Shown piece by piece: positions 29,778 through 37,874 of a DNA stretch of 64,000 nt. Source of the DNA: an uncultured Stenotrophomonas sp. (GTDB lineage Bacteria; Pseudomonadota; Gammaproteobacteria; Xanthomonadales; Xanthomonadaceae); NCBI GenBank assembly GCA_900078405.1, contig FLTS01000001.1, positions 2,194,626 through 2,258,625 on the forward strand, in the 5' to 3' direction. A program made the translations under genes and the position numbers. Under the pieces are notes generated by a model. The model searched no databases, was not told where the DNA came from, and saw nothing but the letters and a program-made list of their open reading frames with translations. Position 1 is the first letter of the stretch. Each line of letters begins with the position of its first letter.

Positions 29778-30871
29778 AGATCACCGACATCGAACTGGGC
29801 ATGCTGCGCGTGCCCCTGAAGACCCCGTTCAAGACCGCGCTGCGCACCGTGGAGACGGTCGAGGACATCGTGGTGCTGGTGCGCACCGACAGCGGCCACA
29901 CCGGCTACGGCGAGGCGCCGGCCACCGCGGTGATCACCGGCGACACCCACGGCTCGATCATCGAGGCGATCACCCACTGCATCAAGCCGCGGCTGATCGG
30001 CGAGGACATCGCCAACCTCAACCGCATCTGCGCGCTGGTGCAGGGCTCGCTGGAGCGCAACACCAGCGCCAAGGCGGCGGTGGAGATCGCCCTTTACGAC
30101 CTGTGGGCGCAGCTGCACGGCGCGCCGCTGTACCAGATGCTCGGCGGCGGCGACCCGGTGATCACCACCGACATCACCATCAGCGTGGACTACATCGACA
30201 AGATGGTGGCCGACTCGCTGTCGGCGATCGAGCGCGGCTTCGAGTCGCTGAAGATCAAGGTCGGCAAGGACATCGGCCTGGACATCGAGCGGGTCAAGGC
30301 GATCCACGCCGCGGTCGAGGGCCGTGCGCTGCTGCGGCTGGACGCCAACCAGGGCTGGACCGCCAAGCAGGCGGTGTACGCGATGCACGCGCTGGAGAAT
30401 GCCGGGGTGGTACTGGAGCTGCTGGAGCAGCCGGTCAAGGCCGCCGACATCGACGGCATGAAATACGTCACCGAGCGGGTCAACACGCCGGTGATGGCCG
30501 ACGAGAGCGTGTTCGGCCCGCACCAGGTGTTCGACCTGATCCAGCAGCGCGCGGCGGACATCATCAACATCAAGCTGATGAAGACCGGCGGCCTTTCCAA
30601 CGCGATCAAGGTGGCCGACATCGCGGCGCTGCACGGTATCCCGTGCATGATCGGCTGCATGCTTGAATCGAGTATCAGCGTGGCCGCGGCGGTGCACCTG
30701 GCGGTGGCCAAGGCCGACGCGATCACCAAGGTGGACCTGGACGGACCGTCGCTGGGGCAGTTCAACCCGGTACGTGGTGGGGTGATCTTCAACGAGTCGG
30801 AGATCAGCATCACCGACGCGCCGGGCCTGGGCATCACCGAGGTCGAAGGACTGGAGATGCTGAAGCCGTGA
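29774..30871 (+). CDS. L-Ala-D/L-Glu dipeptide epimerase
   Basis: An enolase-superfamily enzyme that interconverts L-Ala-D-Glu and L-Ala-L-Glu, so murein dipeptide can enter normal metabolism. All key residues of the family are present in the 365-aa protein: K160 and K162 (LKIKVG), metal ligands D190 (LDANQG), E218 (LEQP) and D243 (MADES), base K267 (NIKLMK), and the D321-L-D323 motif that binds the dipeptide amino group and defines dipeptide specificity. There is no signal peptide, so it is cytoplasmic. Translationally coupled to the exported NlpC/P60 endopeptidase, like ykfB-ykfC of Bacillus subtilis. Confidence 0.96.
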   Translation: MKITDIELGMLRVPLKTPFKTALRTVETVEDIVVLVRTDSGHTGYGEAPATAVITGDTHGSIIEAITHCIKPRLIGEDIANLNRICALVQGSLERNTSAKAAVEIALYDLWAQLHGAPLYQMLGGGDPVITTDITISVDYIDKMVADSLSAIERGFESLKIKVGKDIGLDIERVKAIHAAVEGRALLRLDANQGWTAKQAVYAMHALENAGVVLELLEQPVKAADIDGMKYVTERVNTPVMADESVFGPHQVFDLIQQRAADIINIKLMKTGGLSNAIKVADIAALHGIPCMIGCMLESSISVAAAVHLAVAKADAITKVDLDGPSLGQFNPVRGGVIFNESEISITDAPGLGITEVEGLEMLKP

Positions 30872-31544
<673 letters not shown>

Positions 31545-32399
31545 ATGCCCCCACTGGTGAAAATCCGCTCCGAGCGTGACCAGATGTCGGCGATCGAACG
31601 CCGCATCGCCGACTTCATCCTCGACAATGCCCACCTGCTGCGCGACTACTCCTCCCAACAACTGGCCAATGCCCTGGGCATCAGCCAGTCCAGCGTCGTC
31701 AAGTTCAGCCAGAAGCTCGGCTTCAAGGGCTACCCCGACCTCAAGTACTCCGTCGGCGCCGCCGTCGCGCTGGCCGGCAACGGCAATGGCGCGGTGACCG
31801 AATGGCCGCCCGAACAAGCCCCCAGCGGCTACCAGCACCTGGCCGACACCCTGCGCCGCGCCAAGACCGCCGCCGAGGAGGAAACCCGCGTCGCCAACCC
31901 GCAGGAAGAAGTGGAAGCGGTGATCGCGCTGATCGACGCCGCCCCCAAGGTGTTCGTCTACGGCCTCGGCGACGACGGCCTGTACGCCCGCGAATTCGCC
32001 ATGCGCCTGGCGCTGCTGGGCATCCTCACCGTGCAGCACGCCGACCCGATCCTGATGACCGCCAACCTGTCCGCGGCGCGCCCCGGCGACGTGCTGCTGG
32101 TGTTCTCCGAGTTCGGCAAGCTGCCGCAGCTGTGGCAACTCTCGCGCCAGTTCCAGGAGACCGGCGGCAAGGTGGTGTCAATCACCCGCCACACCGCCAA
32201 CCCGCTGCGCGCCCACGCCGATGCCTCGCTGGCGATCTGCGCCCATGACCCGCAGCCGCCGGTGGCGCAGCTGCTGTACCGCTGCTCGCTGCAATACCTG
32301 CTCGACTTCGTGTTCGTGCTGCTGTGCCACGCCAACCCGGACCGCCAGCGCCAGCTCGCGCAGAACCAGGAACGCATCCAGCAGATGATCGACACCTGA
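31545..32399 (+). CDS. MurR/RpiR-family transcriptional regulator
   Basis: A 284-aa regulator with an N-terminal helix-turn-helix of the RpiR type (residues about 1-75; SSQQLANALGISQSSVVKFSQKLGFKGYPDLK) and a C-terminal SIS phosphosugar-binding domain (about 120-260; VFVYGLGDDG, VLLVFSEFG, VVSITRH). Members such as MurR sense MurNAc-6-phosphate and repress sugar-salvage genes. The gene follows the epimerase across repeat copy B, so it may have its own promoter. Its place in a murein-peptide locus suggests it controls the divergent operons, possibly at the motif at 28278-28323. The ATG at 31545 gives the expected N-terminus. Confidence 0.92.
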   Translation: MPPLVKIRSERDQMSAIERRIADFILDNAHLLRDYSSQQLANALGISQSSVVKFSQKLGFKGYPDLKYSVGAAVALAGNGNGAVTEWPPEQAPSGYQHLADTLRRAKTAAEEETRVANPQEEVEAVIALIDAAPKVFVYGLGDDGLYAREFAMRLALLGILTVQHADPILMTANLSAARPGDVLLVFSEFGKLPQLWQLSRQFQETGGKVVSITRHTANPLRAHADASLAICAHDPQPPVAQLLYRCSLQYLLDFVFVLLCHANPDRQRQLAQNQERIQQMIDT

Positions 32400-32416
32400 T
32401 GACCGGAGCCAGCGCC

Positions 32417-33178
32417 ATGCCCTTCCCGTTCCGTTCCGCCGCCCGCCGGCTGCTGCCGCTGCTGGCCCTGCTCGCGCCGGCGGCCATCGCCGCCACGCCC
32501 GTCCACGACGCCACGCAGCTGGTGGTGGTGACCACACCGTCGTGGGACGCGCCTGCAGGCCGCCTGCAGGCCTACGAACGCACCGGGCACGGCTGGCAGG
32601 CCCACGGCGCCGCGTTCGACGTGGCGCTGGGCCGCAATGGCAGCGCCTGGGGCATCGGCCTGCACCCGGCGCAGGCCGACGGTCCGCAGAAGCAGGAAGG
32701 CGACGGCCGCAGTCCGGCCGGTGTGTTCGCCATCGGCGAGGCGTTCGGCTATGCGCCGCGCATCGACAGCGGCATGCCGTACCGGCCGATGCTGGCGAGC
32801 AACTACTGCATGGACGTGCCCGACTCGCCGCTCTACAACCGCATCGTCGATGCCGAGGCGGTCGGCGCCGACGCGGTGGAAGGTTCCAGCGAACCGATGC
32901 GGCTGGACCTGCACAACGACGGCGACCACCGCTACCGCGAGGGCTTCGTGATCGAACACAACCCGCGTGCCGAGCCCGGCCGCGGCAGTTGCATCTTCGC
33001 CCACCTGTGGCGCCAGCCCGGCGAGCCCACCGCCGGCTGCACCGCGATGGAGCCCGGGCACATGGCCGCCCTGCTCGGCTGGCTCGCCCCCGCCGCGCAG
33101 CCGCTGTTCGTGCTGCTGCCGGAGGCCGAATACGAGCGCCTGCGCAAAAGCTGGGGCCTGCCCGCACCGAATCCGTAG
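32417..33178 (+). CDS. Exported L,D-transpeptidase-like (YkuD-fold) protein
   Basis: A 253-aa protein with a signal peptide (ending AIAA) and a YkuD-like catalytic block: H196 (FAHLWRQ) and C208 (PTAGCTAM). The usual SHGC core of L,D-transpeptidases is TAGC here, as in a less-studied subgroup. Classical members join or hydrolyse peptidoglycan peptides; the activity of this subgroup is not known to me. The ATG at 32417 has a GGAG site; another in-frame ATG at 32399 overlaps the rpiR stop codon. The gene lies 17 bases after rpiR. Its TAG stop codon is part of the GTAG head of the REP element at 33175. Confidence 0.86.
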   Translation: MPFPFRSAARRLLPLLALLAPAAIAATPVHDATQLVVVTTPSWDAPAGRLQAYERTGHGWQAHGAAFDVALGRNGSAWGIGLHPAQADGPQKQEGDGRSPAGVFAIGEAFGYAPRIDSGMPYRPMLASNYCMDVPDSPLYNRIVDAEAVGADAVEGSSEPMRLDLHNDGDHRYREGFVIEHNPRAEPGRGSCIFAHLWRQPGEPTAGCTAMEPGHMAALLGWLAPAAQPLFVLLPEAEYERLRKSWGLPAPNP

Positions 33179-33243
33179 GAGCGACGCGAGTCGCGACGAA
33201 GCTTTCCCGGTAAAACCCCCATCGCGACTCGCGTCGCTCCTAC
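33175..33243. repeat. GTAG-type palindromic repeat (REP pair)
   Basis: GTAGGAGCGACGCGAGTCGC on the left and GACTCGCGTCGCTCCTAC on the right, near-perfect inverted arms, with spacer TTCCCGGTAAA. The first four bases include the stop codon of the YkuD-fold gene. It fills almost the whole gap to the symporter gene. Confidence 0.9.
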
Positions 33244-33260
33244 GACACGCCTCCTCGCCC

Positions 33261-34544
33261 ATGACCACACCCGTCCGCCGCTTCCGCCTCTCCGCACCGG
33301 TCAAGGTGCTGCTCTCGCTGCTGGCCGGCGCCGTAGTCGGCCTCGCCCTGACCAGTACCGACAAGGCGCTGGCGCTGCAGGTGGCCGACGTGGCCCGGCC
33401 CATCGGCCGGCTCTGGCTCAACGCCCTGCAGATGACCGTGGTGCCGCTGGTCACCGCACTGGTCATCGTCGGCGTCAACACCGCCAGCAACGCCGCCGCG
33501 TCCGGGCGCATGGCGCGCAATGCGATCGGCGTGTTCGTCGTGCTGCTGGTGGGCGCAGCCGCGTTCTCGGCAGTGGTTACCCCGGCGCTGCTGGGGCTGG
33601 TGCCGCACGACAGCGCCACCCTGCTGGCCTTCCGCGAGGCCCTGCACGCGCCGGAAACACAGTCCGCGCCGGCCAGCGCCGGGCAATGGATCGCCTCGCT
33701 GATCCCCAGCAACGTGCTGGCGGTGGCCTCGGCCAACGCGATGCTGCCGCTGGTGGTGTTCGCGATGTTCTTCGGCTTCGCTCTGAGCCGGCAGGACGCC
33801 GCGCGCCGCGAGCGCGTGCTGGACATCATCCGCATCGTCGGCGACACCATGATCACCATCGTGCGCTGGGTGCTGTGGGCCGCGCCGCTGGGCGTGTTCG
33901 CGCTGGTGCTGGTGGTCTGTGCCGAGGTCGGCATGAGCGTGCTCGGCGTGCTCGGCTGGTACATCGTGCTGATGTGCGTGATCTACGTCCTGATCACCCT
34001 GCTGCTGTACGGGGTGGCGCTGCTCGCCGCGCGCGAGGGCCTGCGCCGCTTCGCCACCGCGCTGGTGCCGGTGCAGGTGATCGCCGGCAGCACGCAGTCC
34101 TCGCTGGCTTCGCTGCCGGCGATGATCGACAGCGCCCGCAACCGCCTCGGCTACCCGGCGGCGCTGACCGCGCTGGTGCTGCCGATGGCGGTGTCGCTGT
34201 TCCGCATCACCAGCCCGGCGCAGTACATCGCCGTGGCCAGCTTCATCGCCTGGCTGTACGGCATCGACATCACGTTCTCGCAGTACGCGGTGGCGGTGCT
34301 GCTGGCCGCGGCGATCAGCATGGGTTCCACCGGCCTGCCCGGCCAGGCCAACTTCATGACCAACAACATGCCGATCACCCAGAGCATGGGCCTGCCGATC
34401 GAACCGCTGGGCGTGCTGCTGGCGGTGGACACCATCCCCGACGTGTTCTGCACCATCGGCAACACCACCGGCGACATGACCGCGACCTCGATCGTCGCCC
34501 GGCACAGCGGGCCGCAGGCGGACGACGCACCGGCCGACGGCTGA
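33261..34544 (+). CDS. DAACS-family (DctA/GltP-like) symporter with altered substrate site
   Basis: A 427-aa inner-membrane transporter of the dicarboxylate/amino acid:cation symporter family. The HP1 serine motif is SSLASLP (280-286) and the TM8 core is D394-V-F-C-T-I-G-N401-TTGD405. Two key sites differ. The arginine that binds the side-chain carboxylate (R397 in GltPh) is Cys397, as in the neutral amino acid carrier ASCT2 (C467). The TM7 cation motif NMDGT is replaced by F314-R-I-T-S318. So a neutral or unusual substrate and changed ion coupling are inferred. The ATG at 33261 stands directly after the REP element. By context it could move a murein-derived amino acid or dipeptide. Confidence 0.88.
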   Translation: MTTPVRRFRLSAPVKVLLSLLAGAVVGLALTSTDKALALQVADVARPIGRLWLNALQMTVVPLVTALVIVGVNTASNAAASGRMARNAIGVFVVLLVGAAAFSAVVTPALLGLVPHDSATLLAFREALHAPETQSAPASAGQWIASLIPSNVLAVASANAMLPLVVFAMFFGFALSRQDAARRERVLDIIRIVGDTMITIVRWVLWAAPLGVFALVLVVCAEVGMSVLGVLGWYIVLMCVIYVLITLLLYGVALLAAREGLRRFATALVPVQVIAGSTQSSLASLPAMIDSARNRLGYPAALTALVLPMAVSLFRITSPAQYIAVASFIAWLYGIDITFSQYAVAVLLAAAISMGSTGLPGQANFMTNNMPITQSMGLPIEPLGVLLAVDTIPDVFCTIGNTTGDMTATSIVARHSGPQADDAPADG

Positions 34545-34638
34545 GCATTGCCGCGCCGTGAGCACGCCGCCACACCGCGCGTGTATGGTGTGGCGACGCC
34601 GCCGCGCACCGCCTTCCACCCACTCCCGGGAGAACACC

Positions 34639-35784
34639 ATGCACCGTTCCATGCTGCTTGGCCTGGCCCTTGGCCTCGTGCCCGCCCTGTTCACCGCCGC
34701 CTGCGCCGCCGACCCGGCCGCCGAGGCGGCGCTCAAGCCCGCGCAACAGCCCTTCACCACCACCGAGGTCGCACGCTTCGACGAGCCGTGGGCGATGGCC
34801 TTCCTGCCCGACGGCAGCCTGCTGGTCACCGAAAAGGCCGGCACGCTGGTCCACTTCGACCCGGCCAGCGGCAAGCGCGCCGAAATCGCCGGCGTGCCGC
34901 AGGTGGCCTACGGCGGCCAGGGTGGCTTCGGCGACGTGGCCCTGCATCCGCATTTCACCGACAACGGGCTGGTCTATTACAGCTATGCCGAGGAAGGCGA
35001 GGGCGGCACCCGTGGCGCGGCGGTGGCGCGCGCGAAGCTGCAGCTCGACGCCGATGGCGGCGGCCAGCTGGTGGATGCACGGGTGATCTGGCGGCAGACA
35101 CCGAAGGTGTCCGGCAACGGCCATTACGGCCACCGCCTGCTGTTCGGCGCCGACGGCAAGCTGTGGGTCAGTTCCAGCGAACGGCAGAAATTCGACCCGG
35201 CGCAGGACATGAAAGCCAACCTCGGCAAGATCATCCGCCTGAACGACGACGGCAGCATGCCGGCCGACAACCCGTTCGCCGCGCAGGGTTCGCCGGCCGA
35301 CCAGGTGTGGTCGCTGGGCCACCGCAACATCCTCGGCATGGCTTTCGATGCGCAGGGCCGGCTGTGGGCCGACGAGATGGGGCCGAAGGGCGGCGACGAG
35401 CTGAACCTGATCCAGCGCGGTGGCAACTACGGCTATCCCCTGGTCTCCAACGGCGACCACTACGATGGCCGCGACATCCCCGACCACGACACCCGCCCCG
35501 AGTTCGTCTCGCCCAAGGTCAGCTGGACCCCGGTGATCTCCCCGTCCAGCCTGCTCATCTACGACGGCGCACTGTTCCCGCAGTGGCGCGGCAGCGCCTT
35601 CATCGGCGGGCTGTCGTCGCAGGCGCTGGTGCGCGTGGCCTTCGATGGCGACAACGCGCGCGAGGCCGAGCGCTTCGACATGGGCCAGCGCATCCGCGCG
35701 GTGGTGCAGGGCCCGGACGGCGCGCTGTGGCTGCTGGAGGACGGCAGCAAGGCGCGGCTGTTGAAATTGACGCCGCGCCCGTAG
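34639..35784 (+). CDS. PQQ-dependent aldose sugar dehydrogenase-like protein
   Basis: A 381-aa periplasmic six-bladed beta-propeller of the soluble glucose dehydrogenase/YliI (Asd) family. The signal peptide ends in AACAAD (a lipobox is possible at the Cys). Family blocks are FDEPWAMAFLPDGSLLVTEK near the start, GHRNILGMAFD, DEMGPKGGDELN and GGNYGYPLVS. Such enzymes oxidise aldose sugars with pyrroloquinoline quinone as cofactor. The ATG at 34639 has GGGAGA upstream. No PQQ biosynthesis gene is in the window. The TAG stop falls in a GTAG REP at 35781. It may be a separate unit from the symporter gene. Confidence 0.92.
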   Translation: MHRSMLLGLALGLVPALFTAACAADPAAEAALKPAQQPFTTTEVARFDEPWAMAFLPDGSLLVTEKAGTLVHFDPASGKRAEIAGVPQVAYGGQGGFGDVALHPHFTDNGLVYYSYAEEGEGGTRGAAVARAKLQLDADGGGQLVDARVIWRQTPKVSGNGHYGHRLLFGADGKLWVSSSERQKFDPAQDMKANLGKIIRLNDDGSMPADNPFAAQGSPADQVWSLGHRNILGMAFDAQGRLWADEMGPKGGDELNLIQRGGNYGYPLVSNGDHYDGRDIPDHDTRPEFVSPKVSWTPVISPSSLLIYDGALFPQWRGSAFIGGLSSQALVRVAFDGDNAREAERFDMGQRIRAVVQGPDGALWLLEDGSKARLLKLTPRP

Positions 35785-35826
35785 GTTACGGGGCTTGCCC
35801 CGTACGCACATTTGCCGGGAAAGCCA
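35781..35826. repeat. Half REP with GTAG head
   Basis: GTAGGTTACGGGGCTTGCCCCGTACG forms a short hairpin and is followed by TTGCCGGGAAAG, the usual spacer. The right arm is missing, so it is a half element. It contains the stop codon of the sugar dehydrogenase gene. Confidence 0.7.
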
Positions 35827-35828
35827 CG

Positions 35829-37463
35829 GTGAAACAGGCAACGTTCACGACCCACGACGTCCACAACCAGCCGCCATCGCCCGGGCCGTTCGACCTGTGG
35901 AAGGACGACATCGGCCTGCGCGAAGCGGTGGCGTGCGAGGGCGGCGATGCGTTCGCCGCACACCTTGCCGGCTACGGCACGCTGGCCGGCGGCGAACTGC
36001 TGCACCTGGCCAACGACGCGCACCGCGATCGCCCGCGCCTGAAGACCCATGACGCCTACGGCCGGCGCCTGGACCGGGTCGAGTTCAACGCCGCCTGGCA
36101 CGCGGTGATGGGCACGGCGATCACGCACGGCGTGGCCGCGCTGTCATGGGCGCAGCCGCAGCCGGGCGCGCACGTGGCGCGCGCCGCGCTGAGCTACCTG
36201 CACTACCAGACCGAGCCCGGCAGCAGCTGCCCGCTGACCATGACCCACGCCGCGGTGCCGATACTGCGGCAGGCGCCGGCGCTGCGCGAATGGGCGGACA
36301 AGGCCTGCGCGTTCGACTACGACGGCCGCGACCTGCCGCTGGCGCACAAGCGCGGCGCCACCCTCGGCATGGGCATGACCGAGAAACAGGGCGGCAGCGA
36401 CGTGCGCGCCAACACCACCCGCGCCATGCCGCTGGCGGCGGAGGGCGAATACCTGCTGGTCGGGCACAAGTGGTTCTTTTCCGCGCCGATGTCCGATGCC
36501 TTCCTGGTGCTGGCGCAGGCGCCCGGCGGCCTGAGCTGCTTCCTGCTGCCACGCTGGCAACCGGACGGAGCGAAGAACGCACTGCGCCTGATGCGGCTGA
36601 AGGACAAGCTGGGCGACTGGTCCAACGCCTCCAGCGAAGTCGAGTTCGAGAACGCATGGGCGTACCGCATCGGCGCCGAAGGCCGCGGCGTGGCCACCAT
36701 CCTGGAGATGGTGATGCTCACCCGGCTGGACTGCATGCTGGGTTCGGCCGGGCTGATGCGGATGGCGCTGCGGCAGGCGCTGCACCACGCCCGTCACCGC
36801 AGCGCGTTCGGCAAGCCGCTGATCGGGCAGCCGCTGATGCGCAGCGTGCTGGCCGATCTCGCGTTGGAGTCGGAAGCGGCCACCGCGTTGGCACTGCGCG
36901 TGGCCGGTGCGGTCGACCGCGCGCCACACGACCCGCACGAGGCGGCGCTGGCGCGGATCGCCACCGCCATCGGCAAGTACTGGATCTGCAAGCGCGCACC
37001 GGGCTTCGTCAACGAAGCGCAGGAGTGCCTGGGCGGCATCGGCTACATCGAGGACACGCTGCTGCCGCGGCTGTACCGGCAGGCGCCGCTGAATTCGATC
37101 TGGGAAGGCTGCGGCAACATCCAGTGCCTGGACGTGCTGCGCGCGCTGGCGCGCGAACCCGCGACCGGCGTGGCGCTGCGCCATGAGCTGCAGGCGGCGG
37201 CGGGCATCGACGCGCGGTTCGACGCGGCGCTGCACGCCGGCATTGCACTGCTGGAAGCCGGCGCGGACGAAGCCGGCGCGCGCGCCCTCGTCGAACGGCT
37301 GGCGCTGCTGTTGCAGGGTGCAACGCTGCTGCGCGGCGGCCACCCGCTGGCGCGCGACTGGTGCGGCGCCCGCCTCGGTGACGCGCGCGCGGCTACCTAT
37401 GGCGCCCTGCCCGCCGGCATCGACGCCGATGCCGCCCTCGCCCACGCGTGGCTGCCCGGTTGA
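35829..37463 (+). CDS. Acyl-CoA dehydrogenase, AidB-like
   Basis: A 544-aa flavoprotein close in length and layout to E. coli AidB (541 aa). It has the acyl-CoA dehydrogenase blocks GMGMTEKQGGSDVRANTT (FAD site), a LKDKLGDWSNASSEVEF middle domain, and HHARHRSAFGKPL plus ECLGGIGYIEDTLLPRLYRQ in the C-terminal domain. AidB binds DNA and FAD and is part of the alkylation-damage response; relatives may act as isovaleryl-CoA dehydrogenases, so the role is not settled. It starts with GTG at 35829; the open frame extends far upstream but overlaps the sugar dehydrogenase in another frame. Confidence 0.92.
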   Translation: MKQATFTTHDVHNQPPSPGPFDLWKDDIGLREAVACEGGDAFAAHLAGYGTLAGGELLHLANDAHRDRPRLKTHDAYGRRLDRVEFNAAWHAVMGTAITHGVAALSWAQPQPGAHVARAALSYLHYQTEPGSSCPLTMTHAAVPILRQAPALREWADKACAFDYDGRDLPLAHKRGATLGMGMTEKQGGSDVRANTTRAMPLAAEGEYLLVGHKWFFSAPMSDAFLVLAQAPGGLSCFLLPRWQPDGAKNALRLMRLKDKLGDWSNASSEVEFENAWAYRIGAEGRGVATILEMVMLTRLDCMLGSAGLMRMALRQALHHARHRSAFGKPLIGQPLMRSVLADLALESEAATALALRVAGAVDRAPHDPHEAALARIATAIGKYWICKRAPGFVNEAQECLGGIGYIEDTLLPRLYRQAPLNSIWEGCGNIQCLDVLRALAREPATGVALRHELQAAAGIDARFDAALHAGIALLEAGADEAGARALVERLALLLQGATLLRGGHPLARDWCGARLGDARAATYGALPAGIDADAALAHAWLPG

Positions 37464-37587
37464 AGGCGGGAAAGGCGCATTCCGTCGCCGCATTCCCGGT
37501 TTCGTCGCATCGCGCTTGCCGGCGGCGACGAAGGCTTCCATCGTGGCAACCGCTGCATGTGCAGCGCCGAGCGACGCGAGCACGACC

Positions 37588-37866
37588 ATGAAAGCCCTGA
37601 CCGTCCTGCTGTTGTGGTGCCTGCTGTGGGTGTTGTGCTGGCCGCTGGCGCTGCTCGCGCTGGTACTGTGGCCGCTGGCGTGGCTGCTGTCGCTGCTGCC
37701 CCGGCGCGGCTCGTGCACGCTGTTGCTGGCGTGGCTGCTGTCGCTGCCGTTCCGGCTGGTCGGCATCACCTTCTCGGCGCTGTTCGCCTTCCTGCGCGCC
37801 CTGCTGATGCTGCCGGCGCGGCTGCTCGGCCATACCGACCGCAGGCCGCAGCCCGCCACGCCGTGA
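37588..37866 (+). CDS. Small, very hydrophobic membrane protein
   Basis: A 92-aa protein rich in Leu and Trp with two or three membrane helices (about residues 4-40 and 45-78) and a short basic tail. It has no recognised domain. The ATG at 37588 lies 124 bases after the acyl-CoA dehydrogenase gene. The coding call rests on its membrane-like pattern and GC-rich third positions, so it is less sure than its neighbours. Confidence 0.6.
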   Translation: MKALTVLLLWCLLWVLCWPLALLALVLWPLAWLLSLLPRRGSCTLLLAWLLSLPFRLVGITFSALFAFLRALLMLPARLLGHTDRRPQPATP

Positions 37867-37874
37867 GGGGCGAT

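Noticed and set aside
34548..37463. A 971-aa frame that would fuse extra sequence to the AidB-like protein.
   Set aside because: The first 427 codons overlap the sugar dehydrogenase gene in a different frame and have no protein features. The GTG at 35829 gives the normal 544-aa length.
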